Source of the DNA: Thecaphora thlaspeos
Lineage: Eukaryota > Basidiomycota > Ustilaginomycetes > Urocystidales > Glomosporiaceae
Length of the DNA stretch: 64,000 bases
Direction of reading: 5' to 3'
Assembly (NCBI GenBank): GCA_900291925.1
Contig: UWYS01000003.1
Span: 930,001 to 994,000 of the forward strand
A program made the translations under genes and the position numbers. The notes below the pieces were generated by a model that had not been told where the DNA came from, did no database searches, and worked only from the letters and a program-made list of their open reading frames with translations. Below, in pieces: positions 21,001 to 32,658 of this stretch (positions within the stretch are counted from its first letter, which is position 1; each line of letters opens with the position of its first letter).

Positions 21001-23182
21001 CGCTGCCCGAGGGAGACGGCGGATAGATGTACGACATGTCCGTCGGCCCTGCATTGGCCGTCCTCGCCGTCAGCGTGGAGGAAAGGAGGTCGACGTCGCC
21101 GTCTGCTGTCGCTCTCCCCTTGCCGGCCGCCTCGTTCCGAGTGATGGCGATGGGAGCACGACCATCCGCGGCCATCGACCCTGCATCGACGTCCATCGAC
21201 GCTCTCGCAGCCGACATCGTTCTTGTCGAGGCTGAGGACGCCTGCCGCCTCAAGGTCCTGGAAATCGGGACCGCGGGAATGTCATGGAGCGAGGCGGCCG
21301 GGAGGGTGACGGTGTTAAGCATGCCGCTGGTCGAGTCGCGGATGCTGGCGCGAGACCAGCGAAGCGGGGCCGAGCCACCCTCTGACCTGCTGTTGTCGAG
21401 GGCGATGCGCCGAATCGGCTGGAGGAACTCGTCACGCCTGGAGAGGTGGAGGAAGAAGTACTCGTCGACCGCGAAGCCTGCCAGCTCGTCGACCACCTTG
21501 ATGCAGACCATCTCGGTCTGGTCGACTGAGAGCGTTGTGTCGACATCAATGACCGTCTCGAGCGGGATGCTGATCTTGACGCTCTCGCCCTCGTTATGGG
21601 CCTTGAAGACCTCCTTGCGCATCGCGGCGATCCAGGCGTCGCGGCTGGCTTCGGACTCGACCTGGAAAGTGAAGCGGCGGTACGGCGTCACCACCTTGAA
21701 ACGGTCTGGATGCTTCATCGAAGCCTCGACGGCCGAAACCCTTCGGAGGTCGACGAAGCCCTGAACAAAGTAGGGATCGCGCGCATTGTCGTGCCAGCTC
21801 AGCAGACCGCCCCGAAGAGTGGCCCAATGCCGGCTGAATCGGTGAGTATGCCTCGTCAGCTTGCCGATAGGACCGGAGCGCACCAGGCGATTCTCGCGCG
21901 AAGGCAGGTAGGCGTAGAAGCAGAGGTGTCCGGTGGTCAGGTAGACGTGCCCCTGGAGCAGAATAGAGCGGAAGAGCCAGCATCGATGCGCCGAGATCAG
22001 ACCTTCCGTCGGCTCCAGGTCGAAAAGCCGTCGGAGTTGTGTCAAGAGCTGCTCGGTGTCGTCGCGGCGGGAGCTCGCGATATCGGAAGTGCCGGTCTCC
22101 TCCCACGCTGGACCTGGAGCATTCGAAGAAGGCTGCAGCTGCGACGTATGAGCGCCGCCGGTCGTAAGGGCAGCTGGTAGCGCGTCTTCCTGCGCTCCTT
22201 GGAGCCGCCCTGACGGCTGCCGAGAAGCTGATTGGTGCGGGCTGCCTTGCACGGACGGGGGGTCGTCTGCGCCACTATCCTCGGAGCCTCCTTCCTCGCC
22301 CGTATCGACCGAAAGGTCGGCAAAGGGAGGGCGGACGAGCTTCCCAACTTCCGGATCCTCTGCTCGTTTGCCGTGGGAGTGAGCTCGCTTCTGTCCCGTC
22401 TCGTCGAGTGTACCGCTGCCACCGCTGGACGCAGCTGCCGGCAACTTCTTGGCCCGATGCATCGAGATGGCAGATGCCGCTAGCGGCGTCTGCCCGCCGA
22501 GGGGCGTTGTCTGGTCGTCAAAGAGGTCGAAATTTCCTCCGGGGAGCCAGGCGCGGTTATCTGCACGCAAGTGGCGGCTGCGTGTATGCGGCTGAGGCGG
22601 CAGGCCCGTCAGCGCCTCGTGCGATGCGCTGTCTCTTAGCTGACGAGAATGTTGGTGTTGCTGCTGCGATGGGCGCTGCTTGCGTTCTTCCTCGGCCTGA
22701 TCCTCGTCCTCGCCCTCGCCCTCGCCCTCGTCGTCCTCCAGGACGCCTTGACCCTCCGCTTCAAAGAATTGGCTGCCCACCATGCTGAGCATTTGCATGA
22801 GGGCCTGTGTCTCAGAGTGGACGAAGTGCGGCTCGACATTGCCTGCCGAGCTGCTGGACGCCTCGAGCCGGTCTTGCTGTTCTTCCGGATCGCAGAAGGG
22901 ATCGAGATCCGGCTGCGAGACATGTTCTTGGCGGCCTCTGGACGGCGCGGTAGAGAGCCTCGAGGGGTGGGCCATTTCGAGCGAGCTTGCGAGAGACGAG
23001 ATATTGGAGAAGCCTTTGGGCGGAGAGACGGGCTTGAGAGCCGGTGAGGCGGGCAGCGGAGGGCTGTGAGGGTCGAGGTCGAGCTGGGTGATCCCGGCCT
23101 CTGCGGCTGCAAGGCGATCCGGGCTGAGGGGACCGGCAGAGCTCTGTGGCGGGCGAGGCGATGGAGGTACGGAAGAAGACAT
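18092..23182 (-). CDS. ATG26: Sterol 3-beta-glucosyltransferase ATG26/UGT51
   Basis: Transfers glucose from UDP-glucose to membrane sterols; in some yeasts and fungi it also serves pexophagy. Exons are 23182-19868, 19709-19488, 19380-19216 and 19111-18092. Each length is a multiple of three (1,573 residues). Domains: disordered N-terminus, GRAM (~375-430), PH within it ([18 protein letters not shown], ~440-540), second GRAM ([20 protein letters not shown], ~835-940), then the glycosyltransferase from [20 protein letters not shown] (~1025). Conserved residues cross every splice join: [35 protein letters not shown] and [20 protein letters not shown]. The sugar-donor motif [19 protein letters not shown] is intact near residue 1355. 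The frame stays open ~600 nt upstream of the chosen ATG without another ATG, including a poly-Ser tract over a CTG repeat, so an upstream exon is possible. Confidence 0.92.
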
Positions 23183-23322
23183 GACGGAGAGGCTGCCCTT
23201 CCAAAGGGAAGATGATGCACTGGCCGATCGAGAAATCGCGGCGATTGTCTCTGTTTGCAGCTGGACGGAGGAAGCGGTGTCAGGGGAGCGTACCTGGCCG
23301 TTGGTGAGGTCGATACTGGCGT

Positions 23323-23361
<39 letters not shown>

Positions 23362-24030
23362 GGCGGCGCGAGGGGCAGCATTGGAGTCTTTGTAGTAGAG
23401 GCGGAATGTCGAGCAATAAAGGCTGCTGCTGTGGTGACTGTGGTGCTAGGGACGCATAGCCGAAGAGCGGAGGGTTGAGCTGCTCTAGGGTGCGACTGGT
23501 GGCGGCTGTGGAGGCAGCGTTGATGGCGGAGTGGCAGTTGGTGAGAGTCACGGTGGTGGCAGCGGCGGTGGTATTGGGCGGCGGGGTGATGGTGGGTAGA
23601 CCTTGGCGAGTTGTGCCTGCCTTGTTTGGACGAGGGGAGGGAGTAAGGGGTTGAGGAGGAGGTTGGAGGTAGCAAGCCAACCTGCCCCAACCAGTTACCC
23701 CAGCGCAGGCACGAGGCGTGGCCCGAGCTTTCTCGTGCGTGTAGCAGGCGCGCAATATGGAGCAAGCAAGCCTGCCACACGCCAAGCGATTCACTTGCTA
23801 CAGTACCAGCATCCTCTCACACACAAACCCCAACACGGCACGTGATAGCACTCCACTCAAATTGCGCCGGCCAGCTTGCCGTAACTAACTAGTCAAGTCA
23901 AAGTGGAGCAGCCAGCCACCGCCGCTGGTTGCGGCGCCGCCGCTTGTTCCCGAGCGAGGCCAGCCTTGATTGCTTCTGCTCGCCTCCTTCTCGCCTGTCG
24001 TCCTCACCACCAACCGCAAAGCACTCCACC
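23183..24030. promoter_or_regulatory. Divergent ATG26/RIB5 upstream region with CTG repeat
   Basis: About 850 bases between the two start codons. It includes a pure CTG trinucleotide run (about 23324-23360). In the ATG26 direction the frame is open but has no ATG, and a good donor-like GGCCAG|GTACGC lies near 23293. This part may therefore be a 5' leader with an intron, or a coding exon whose start I cannot see. Confidence 0.5.
23324..23360. repeat. (CTG)n trinucleotide repeat upstream of ATG26
   Basis: About twelve consecutive CTG units on the plus strand (CAG on the ATG26 strand). In the ATG26 frame they would encode poly-Ser if this part is translated. Confidence 0.9.
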
Positions 24031-25041
24031 ATGTTCACAGGAATCGGTAAGCACCTCGCTCCACCGCCTCTGCAAGCGTCACGACCTCTCTTCCTACCCG
24101 CCTGACCTCGATTCTCTCGCTTGCGTTCCCACACCCCACACACTCATACAGTCGAGCTACTCGCCCCCATCCTCTCCATCGAGGCCCTCGACACCACGCA
24201 GTCGGGCGGCGGCGGCTTCTCGATCACCATCAGCGAATGCGCGTCCATCCTGCAAGACTGCCACATTGGCGACAGCATCGCCGTCAACGGCACCTGTCTG
24301 ACGGTGACCGAGTTTGACGTTGCCCAGCATGGCGGCTACTTCAAGATCGGCGTCGCTCCCGAGACGCTCCGCAAGACCAACCTCGGCTCCCTGATAAAGG
24401 GCGATCGTGTCAACTGCGAACGCGCCATGGACGCACACACCCGCTTCGGCGGCCACTTTGTACAGGGCCACGTCGACACCACCGCCGTCATCCGCAACGT
24501 CGTGCCCACCGGCAACGCCCTCACCCTCACGCTCCGCCTCAAGAACCAACCGCAGCACCTACCCGCTCCCTCGTCCCTCTCGCCTTACCTCATCCCAAAG
24601 GGCTACGTCACGCTCGACGGCGCCTCCCTCACCCTCATCGAGGTATCACCACCCACCGGCGGTCTCCTACCCTCCGACTCGACCGCAGGCGAGTTCAGGG
24701 AGGATGCCGCATCGGCAGACGACATAAAGGAGGTCGTCGAGTTTTCCGTCATGCTCATCAAGCACACCCAAGAGGTCATCGGCCTCAGTAGAAAGAAGCC
24801 CGGGGAGACGGTCAACGTCGAGCTCGACATGGTCGGCAAGTACGTCTACCGCGCCGTCATGGGCTCCCTCGAGAGGGACAGCGAGGACCAGCAGGCCTCG
24901 GCACCCGCCGACACGTCCAACACGGTCGACGCAGAGCGGCAGATCGTCGGCGAGGCGGTCGGCCCCGCCTCGACACAGGCGCTCGAAGGCATGGTCGAGA
25001 GGATCGTCAGAAAGGTCCTGAGCGAGCAGCAAGGCAAGTAG
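24031..25041 (+). CDS. RIB5: Riboflavin synthase
   Basis: Last enzyme of riboflavin synthesis: dismutates two 6,7-dimethyl-8-ribityllumazine molecules. The first exon is only 16 nt (24031-24046, MFTGI plus one base), then a 105-nt intron and exon 2 at 24152-25041; total 301 residues. The split codon regenerates the invariant N-terminus MFTGIVELL. The first lumazine-binding half ends in GDSIAVNGTCLTVTE and the second begins near GDRVNCERAMDAHTRFGGHFVQGHVD. A second copy of the substrate-pocket motif reads KGYVTLDGASLTLIE. There is a ~60-residue C-terminal extension relative to typical ~240-residue enzymes, rich in charged residues. Convergent with the large unknown gene to the right. Confidence 0.95.
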
Positions 25042-25292
25042 TCATCGTAATCGGTCGCAGCATCCCGGGACGGCGTCGAGAAAAACAAGTCAGTTTCATT
25101 GTACACATCGTCTTCCTGGCTGGGCTGAGTGAGACTAGGCTGTGGCGACGTCAAGATGGAAACAGCCGAGCGGCTTGCTCGTACGGATCGGGGCACTGTA
25201 CTATTCGGAAATCTCTCGCTTCAGCCCCCCCCCCTTGATGCGCCTGTGCGGAGGGGGGCACTTTCTTTCTTTGGGTTTGCTGCCCGGCCAGC

Positions 25293-28200
25293 TCAGGCGA
25301 GGCCGGCTGAAAGGGACTGCTGGCGAAGGCTGACGAGCTCGTCGATAGCGGCGACCATGTTGATCGGGGCGGCCTTCCTGTTGATCCCAGAGGGGCTTGG
25401 TGCTGCTGCCGCCGCCGCCGTTGACATTGTCCCATCGTGGCTCATGCTCGAGTAGCTCGTCGTAGACCTGCGCTGCCTTCCGCGGTTGGTCGACCTCTCA
25501 AATCCGTTCCTCGGCAGCATGTCGGCGTGCTCCTCCAAGGACAGCGTCTTGTTGACGGTGGCGTTGGCGTCGGTGGCGGTGTGGACGTTGACGCTGAGGC
25601 TGGTGTTGTTGCTTCGAGATCGGACGTGGCTGCCGCCGACGCGGTTGAGGAGCTTCCTAGTCGTCGAGCTCGAGGTCAATGCTGAGGCAGGGTCGAGGCC
25701 ACCGATGCTAGCGCCGGCGCTCGTCTCGGGATCGGCTCGGCCCTTCAATACGGACTCGGGCGCCTCACCCACCCCTCCGCAGGGCCACAGCGGCGTAGCG
25801 TAGGTCGAGCACAGTACCGGGGCGCTCTGCGAGACCTGATGCTCATCATGTCCCCACGCGTCCTGTTGCTGCGAGAAGCTGTTGATGCTCGGAGCCGGGG
25901 AGGGATGGTGGTCCGACCTAGCGACCGAGGGCGTGTGCTGGAGGATGCTGGGCATGAGGAGACGAGGGTTCATCGTCGCTTCAAAGGTGCGCAGCATCGC
26001 CTCCACTTCGAGTTCGGGGCTGAACTCCTTGATGCGCGCACGCAGCAGCGTCGATTGCGGGCGGAGCTGCAGCAATATGAGAGAGGGTGGGGGAAGGGCG
26101 CCGAGGTCGGTTCAGTCGGTTTTGAGAGCTACTTCAGACCGCTTCAAAAAAGAACGAGACTGCGGGCCTCACTCACGTATTGCTCTCGATAGTCTCGCAG
26201 CAACTTGATCTCGGCCTCGACGGGCATGAAGCTGTTCTCCGTATCGCCGAGCGCAAAAAAGGCTAGCAGGCGTCGGAGGAGAATGGGCGCAAAGACACGA
26301 TGCACGCAGAGGTTGCTGATGGCGACAAGCACGTCGAGCGGCAGGCAGTCGACGGCTCGTGTCCTGACCTGGAGGGCGATGTAGTCGGCCAGTTCCGTTG
26401 AGTTCACCCCGAACAGACGATCGCCGTCTTCCTGCGAGGCTCTCGGGTGCTCGTTTGCGATGTGGTTATTTCTGGTGCTGAGGCTCCTCGTCTGACGCCA
26501 CGGCTTTCCGTTAGAGCTCTGATCGTGGCTGGACCTTCGGTGGAAGAGGTGCAAGTGTTTGCGCCAGGGCGAGGCAGGCGGTGCAGTAGGAGGCGCCTTG
26601 ATTGGTGCCGAGGGAATAGCCGTGGTCGTCAATTCAGGAAGATCCTGTGGGAAGCCGAGATGTCGCAGGATTGCGGTCCTCGTTGGCGCGGCGAGATAGG
26701 TAGAGAACTGTCGTAAAGATAGATAAACTGCTATATGTATCAGCGTGGATCTCTTGCTGTGCGCGGACGTGCCAGTTAGGGCCACGAACAGCTTGGACTC
26801 ACGTTGGACTGCGGCGGCTTCAGTGGACGGTAGTCCCTCATGATTGTGCAGAGCTGGGCCCACTGCTTGGCGGGAACGTTGCGTCGCTGATAGAGGGTTT
26901 CGGTCATCCACGCGAGCAGCTCAGCTGGGAACAATGCAAAGTGGGACTGGATCAGCTCAGTGTTGGCCTGCTCTGTTACAGCGCACCGGTGAATGACTCA
27001 CAGTCCTCGATGAAGTAGAGATATGCAGTTATTTGAGAGCCGATCAGGTCGACGACCACCTCCGATGTCTTTGGTCCGATGATGTTAAGCAGCGTCGAGA
27101 TCCTTAGCTATATGGGATGAAAGAGCAATAGGATACGCGTCAGCGCAACGCTCAGAGAGGAGACCACGGCTCCACAGCGCGACAAGGGGGACGACTCGCT
27201 TTGGCCATTTCCCGATGAAGCACATGGAGCGGACCAAGGTGGACGATGCTCTTGGCGGGTGCCGGAGTCTTGCCAACAGTGGCGTTGAGCAGCTGCTTTA
27301 TGATGCTAGCAGGCACTTCTATACAGGTTTGAGAAGGCTGTTTGAGTAAGCCTTCGGGCAACGAGCCTCGGCGTTTTGGCGGCAGGACCACTGTCGGCAT
27401 ACCTAGCGCTTGGTCCGATCGAAGACTCGATGGTCGGCCGTCCGAAACAATGTCCGGCTGGGGGCAGAGCTCGTCGGAGATGTACTCGGCCTCGTCAGAA
27501 GCATTGCTAGCCAGCGATAAGCTGAAGGGGCTGATGACGGCGGTTGACGAGGCCGTACGACGCTTCTGCTCGGTGGCCTGCGTCTCTGCCGCAGAAAGCG
27601 TCGGAAACTGTATGTTGGCGTGCGAAGGGGCGGAGAGGTGCTGGTTCGTGATCGGACCGTAGATATAGTCTCCTTCCGAGCCTAGCTGGCTCTCGTGACG
27701 AGAAAATTCGGGAGCAACGGTCGGCTGCGAGGGAGGTTCAAGTTGGGCCGCGTCGATGTGACGTCCGAGGTCGATCTCCGAGCTATTGTTGATCTCGCCA
27801 AAAGAGTCCCGCCTCTTCGCGTGCGAGTTGCCCACCTCGGAGGTGTCTAGGACACGAGTGGGCGCGGGGGCGGTGGTTTCAGGCGTTTGCGCAACGTACC
27901 CACCAATCATGTTCTCGATGGCCTCACGGTCCGTCTCTCCGTCGTTGGCAGCGGTGCTGCTGGATGCGATCAGTTTAGTTCCTTGGGCGCTGATCACTGA
28001 GCCGGCAAGACGATAGGGTGCGGGGACAGATCCTCGCTTTTCGCTGGCGCGGACCGCATCGGCAGGGAGCGTGATGTTGGAGGAGATCGCAAGACTGGTT
28101 CCCACACCGGGACTCGCGGCCTCCTGAGCTAGTTCCTGTTTGACGGACCAGAGGCGCAACGCCGCCGCTTCAGTAAAGGTGGCGCACTCCCTAATGGCGC

Positions 28201-28990
28201 GTCGCCATGCGTTCAAGGCCGACAGAGGCGTGTTGTCGAGCTGGTCCAGACTGCCTTGTTCCGACGCGGGAGCTGGAGCTGAAGCATGTCCGTTGGCCTC
28301 CAAGTCTTGCTCCGTGGTCGTCTTTCTCTCCTGGCCGCTGGAACTCGAGACGTTTGCCGACATGCTGGAGCCGTCGTAGAGGGTGCAGTCGGCGCTGGTG
28401 GGAAGAGCGTCCGTGAGCTCTACGGCGCCAGTGCGGGGCGGTACGGGGAAGCCAAAGATACAGGATACGGCGGCCGAAGGAGAGACAGAGCTGGTGTTAG
28501 TGATGGTGGTGGAGCTGTCGCTTTCCGTCAGCATCTGGAGAAGAGTGTCATCCGTGTGGTCCGATGGGGTGGATCCTCGCAGTGTCAGGGGCGGGGTTGC
28601 AAGGGCTGCGGCTATCTCTCCTTGTCCGCGTTCCGTGTCCGCCGTCGCGGCGCGGAGTGGTATCATCGCTTGATCAGTAGGCGCATGCTGCGCTGCCGTC
28701 TCTTTGGGCACTCCGTCTGAAAGCGCCGCGCTGCTCCCTGGCTCCGCACTCGAGTCGAAGCCAGGGTTGGCGACATCGAAGCGATCTCGAGCCTGAGAGA
28801 TGCGGTAAGACGGCGGGCTTCCATCGACGAGAAATCTGCTCATCGCCGAGGAGGTCGCCACCCCACTGCTTGTGGCCGAATGCTGATCGACCCGCAAGGG
28901 CGAGGCCTGCGTCGCAGAGCCGAAGCCCTGCTGGAGCTGGCGGTGCTGCTCATCCTTGTGCGCCTGACGCTGATTCGATGCACCGCCCAT
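25293..28990 (-). CDS. Large hypothetical protein with a helical C-terminal module
   Basis: A 1,117-residue protein of unknown function, modelled as five exons: 28990-27165, 27102-27002, 26924-26803, 26707-26177 and 26066-25293. All phases agree, but the first intron uses a weak donor (GTCTCC) and its borders are uncertain. Residues 1-~560 are Ser/Thr/Ala-rich and disordered. From about residue 560 the sequence becomes helical, e.g. EVPASIIKQLLNAT, STLLNIIGPKTSEVVVDLIG, ELLAWMTETLYQRRNVPAKQ and PLDVLVAISNLCVHRVFAPILLRRLLAFF, with the continuation YREQY/LRPQSTLLRARIKEFSPELE across the last intron. This resembles an armadillo/HEAT-like or GAP-like all-helical fold, but no signature allows naming it. 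An acceptor-like CTCGCAG at about 29005 and donor TCAG|GTACAT at about 29103 suggest a 5'-UTR intron. Confidence 0.65.
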
Positions 28991-29897
28991 GGCAAAGACG
29001 CTGCGAGAGAAAGGGGAGATTAAGCAAGGCAGAGACAACTAGTGCGAAGCTGGGACGGATAGCGAACCGTCTCCCTCCGAAGACGGGCGGAGCCTCCTTA
29101 TGTACCTGAGAAGCGCGACGGCGACGGTAGCGATGCAATGACCGCTACCGTTGCTCGACGCACCAAGAAGCGTTTGATTTCCCTTTCACACAGGCCGCCT
29201 ACAGTGGGCTGATGAGAGGAAAGATATCGAAGTCCCGGTTGCCCTGGAGAAAAAAAGGTCTTCTTGGGCAACACTACCTCGCTCCTGTCGGCGAGAAGGC
29301 AGGCGAATGCTGCCATCGGAAGCATCGCCGAGAAGCCCACTGCGCAGAGACGGAAGAGCCGCCGTAATCCCACCCCTTGAACCTTGCCTGGCCGCTTCTT
29401 CCGCGAGTCGAGCGCTCGGACGTCGTCAATTCGCGCACGGATAGTTGGCTTTTTATGTTGTGTTATAGGCCGACATTGCTTGTGTGTATTAATTGCGTCT
29501 GCTGGACCGCTCCAGGCGGCTCAGGAAAGTCGTAGCCTCCTCGTACGTTCTGACTTCCCGAAGTCGCGGAGGTCGCCCAAACTTAGCTTGACCGGGCGCT
29601 GGGAACGGCGCATGTTTAATTCGAGGGCGATGCACCCTTTCTGCGTCGGTTCTACCCTTGTTGGCGGGCCAGGCTCTCTAGCCAGCGTGTTCGGATGTGC
29701 CGACGTCGGTGTGGGAAACAAAGGGCGCGCAGGGCCAAGCTGCACTGACACGAATCTCTGACTCTGCCTCCTCGAGTTGTCTGACGCTCTGCAAGCTGGG
29801 CGTGGTCGTTAAGATTGCATTCACGAGAAGAGGAATGATGACAGCAGGACCGAGATCTGACGGAAGATGGCAGGGATGGCGTTCCCACCCATCGTGG
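28991..29897. other. Intergenic: leader of the large unknown gene and 3' flank of the small secreted protein
   Basis: About 900 bases. The left ~150 probably hold a 5' leader with an intron (about 29103-29005). The middle, 29400-29650, is relatively AT-richer. No protein or structural RNA was recognised. Confidence 0.5.
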
Positions 29898-30365
29898 TCA
29901 GAGAGCGCAGACTTCGCCACACTCGCTGTGACAGTCAGGCGGAAACAAGGCAGGGCAGAAAGACGTGTTCTCTGCGTGTCAGCGGCGCGCTTCCCGAGGT
30001 CGTTGGCCGCCATCTTCTCACATCGCCTCCATTCTGCCGGTCACAAGCCAGCAAGCCACTCACCCGAGCACGCCCATATCCTTGAAGTCCCAGCCGGGCG
30101 GGCGGCAGCACCGAGAACCCTCAGGGCACGGCTTCTTGTCGTTGCATTCGTTCCTATCGGCCCGCCGCTGCTCGCATATCCCCATGGAGTCTTTCGCGCA
30201 GACGTCGTCTGCGTTGTTCACGTCCACCACGGGGCGACGCATCGGCCAGTAGCGCCTCACCAACCTGATTCTGTGAGCGTCGTGGGGAATGGCGGCGCCG
30301 TCGACGGAGGTCACCGCGACTAGCAGAACGGCACAGGCAAAGGTCAAGGCGACGGAAAGCTTCAT
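29898..30365 (-). CDS. Small secreted eight-cysteine protein, candidate effector
   Basis: Predicted secreted protein of 109 residues from two exons, 30365-30064 and 29925-29898, with a 138-nt intron (donor GTGAGT, acceptor GTCACAG). It opens with a classic signal peptide (residues 1-~24, hydrophobic core VALTFACAVLLVAV). A short basic propeptide-like stretch with RR pairs at 37-38 and 43-44 follows, which are possible Kex2 sites. The mature part has exactly eight cysteines, at 56, 64, 74, 80, 86, 87, 103 and 107 (C-x7-C-x9-C-x5-C-x5-CC-x15-C-x3-C). Reading through without splicing would stop after residue 101 and lose the last two cysteines, so the 28-nt last exon is well supported by the even count. 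I do not recognise the family. The pattern suggests a disulfide-knotted apoplastic protein, as in fungal effectors. Confidence 0.75.
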
Positions 30366-30963
30366 GGTGGCCGGTTCCTTGTCAGATGCGACGGTATTTA
30401 GGTTTAGTCTTGCCTTGGAGAGGTCCCTGGAGTGTGGGAGCCGTCGCGTACGCCATGAGACGGACGAAATGGCGAAGGGCCGTCCGAAGCTACATATCAG
30501 CCGGCGTACTGCAAGAGCCTGTAGCGGTGTGCGCATACCTACCTTTTCGAGGCCAGGAGGGAGAAACTTAAGCTTGTTGTTTCTGGGAGGTTCTTTTAAG
30601 GGTGACAGTCGATAGGGCAGCTCTCCCTCTTATACATACGAGACGCCCTCACACACCAGATGAGACCGCCTTGAAGACAGGCAATTTACAAGCACTGAGC
30701 TGGCCGGGCACGATTTCGGAGGCTCCCACTGGCAAAGCCTGTGACCCAAGAGCTGCAACTCGTTGGCCTAGGCGGGGCCGATCCTTTTCGACCCACACCT
30801 AAGCCCATATACCCAGTTCGCTACGTAACTACTGACACGCTCACATAGGGGCAGGCTGTAGTGTTGCGCCCAATGTGTCGCTGGCTGCGGTTCAAGCAAG
30901 AGACAGACAGAAGTGGGCTGCATACATTTCCCATTCAGCGCCACAGAGAAACGGTGCGCTCTA
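30366..30963. promoter_or_regulatory. Upstream region of the small secreted protein
   Basis: About 600 bases between the secreted-protein start and the 3' end of the WKF-domain gene. On the minus strand a TATAAG element sits at 30634-30629 (about 265 bases before the ATG), and a TAAATA stretch lies about 30 bases before the ATG. Donor-like sequences near 30530 leave room for a 5'-UTR intron. No other gene was seen. Confidence 0.45.
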
Positions 30964-32332
30964 TCAAGGCTGCAGCTCGCCCATGCCAACGAAGATCTTC
31001 CTGGCCCGTTGTCGCCTCAACTCCCTAGTTCTTGAATCGACCGTCGCGCCGTTCTCGCCCTCGCCGCTGGCAGCATCGGCCGTCTGCTCGGCTTCCATGA
31101 CCATGGCGCCAAATGAGACCGACTTCTTGGCCGGCGCTTCAGCCACCGCGGCAGCGCTAAGCTGGCCATTTGCACCTTCAGCGCCACCAAGGCCAGTGCC
31201 GCCAGCCGCGCTTTGGTTCTCCGGAACCGCCGCATTGAGCGCCTCTCTCAGCGTTTCGATGAGCCGCTTCGGGACAGTCACACCAAAGATCAGGCCAAGG
31301 CAACTAGTCAGCACCTTGGTTTTCTGCACGCTGCTCGGTTGGTCTCGACCAGAGGAGTTGGTAGCTTGGAGACTTACCTGCTTTGCTGCGCCCATGACGC
31401 TCTTGAGGTACGCCGTCACTACGGGGACAAAGACTTCTGGAATGAAGTTCTCGCCCTCCTCGTCATCCTCCTTCTCCTCCCCCTTTTCGTTCTCGGTCGT
31501 CGCCACCGCCTCTCCCTCCTGTCCACTGGCCGCTTCGGACGCTTGGTCCCCTTCGCTAGGCTTGGCGGAATCAGCAGCCGGCTTTCGGGTGGCTAGCTCT
31601 GGATCGTAGTCGGCGGGTGGACATGCTAGGGCGTTTCGCAAGAGCCAGTTCTGCTTGGCCTTGTTAAACTTCCAGCTGGCCTTGTCGCTGCTGTAGACTC
31701 TTGCATACTCGATTGCTAAAGGATGGAGGCGTCGGAGATGGGGGATCATCGAGGGATTGGAAGTCAGTCAGCCACTTAACAGCTCTCAGATTATCAGCAA
31801 CTCGGAGTGATGACGACGGGATTGTCTACTCACCCTTCTTTGCGTGTTCACTCAACCGGAGATCCAGCTCAGGGTCGGGACCAACGTCGCCGCCCGACTC
31901 GACGGCCTTGACCGCCTCTTCTTCCACCTTGCCGGACGCCTTTTTGTTGGCTCTTGTCCTCTTCCTCTTTCGCTTCTTCTTCCCCTCATCGCCATCTCCG
32001 CCTTCGCCTTCGCCCTCGTCTTCGCTGTCTTTGGTGTCTCCTGCACCGGCCGAGGTCGTCTCCGGCTCGACTGCCTTATCCTTTGCTTTCGCGGCTGATG
32101 TTTCGGCGGCGAAAGCATCGATGTTGTCGACTGACTTTTCCTCTACTTCGTCATCGCTGCTATCGTCGCCGTCGGCGCCGGCTGTCCTCGCCTTCTTCTT
32201 GCCTCGTCGGGTGCGGGTGTGCTTCCGCCTGGTGGAGGTTGAGGCGGTCGGTTCTTGTGCGGCGGCAGCGGCCGCCTTCGAGGTCGAAGCCTGGTTCAAA
32301 GCTGCCACAGATGGCTCTGTTGTTGCTGACAT
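30964..32332 (-). CDS. WKF-domain protein (C7orf50-like)
   Basis: A 379-residue, probably nuclear or nucleolar protein with exons 32332-31834, 31715-31378 and 31266-30964 (phases fit). The N-terminus is disordered, highly charged and has polybasic runs (RRKHTRTRRGKKK, KKKRKRKRTRANKK). The conserved WKF module begins at the second exon: AIEYARVYSSDKASWKFNKAKQNWLL. It is interrupted by a ~70-residue acidic insertion and resumes with IPEVFVPVVTAYLKSVMGAAKQ, then /RLIETLREALN in exon 3. I chose the exon-3 acceptor that joins GAAKQ directly to RLIET because this restores the helix. A longer alternative (acceptor GTGCAG, starting KTKVLTS) is also in phase. Family members are poorly characterised. 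Divergent from GEP4. Confidence 0.8.
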
Positions 32333-32658
32333 GGTGATTCTTGGATCGAGAATTGGGATGGGTAAGGTCGTGGTGAGCGTGGTGAGCGTGGTGTGGTCGA
32401 TGGCTGGCAAAGACTGGGTTGAAAGTGCGTGGAGAAGGCAACAGGCACGTCGGAAGAAATGGTTGGCGTGCGGATGACCCCTACTCTGCCCGAGTCCCGA
32501 GGAACACACGCCTCGAGAGGTCGTGGCTGGCAGGAAGCCTTGTGGCCTCTGGTATCTACCTACCACTTCCACCATCCACTCCCTCGTCCCCAGCTGCCTC
32601 CTGTCGAAAACCGTTCTTCCCCTTCTACCGTCAGCACAGTCAGAAGCACCCGCCGACG
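32333..32658. promoter_or_regulatory. Divergent promoter of the WKF gene and GEP4
   Basis: A 326-base interval between two start codons. A GTGAGCGTG direct repeat lies at about 32371-32390. The frame of GEP4 is open upstream but has no ATG. No further element was recognised. Confidence 0.5.

Noticed and set aside
29400..29700. Possible structural RNA or tRNA in the AT-richer gap
   Set aside because: No cloverleaf, A/B-box pair or conserved RNA motif could be found by eye.
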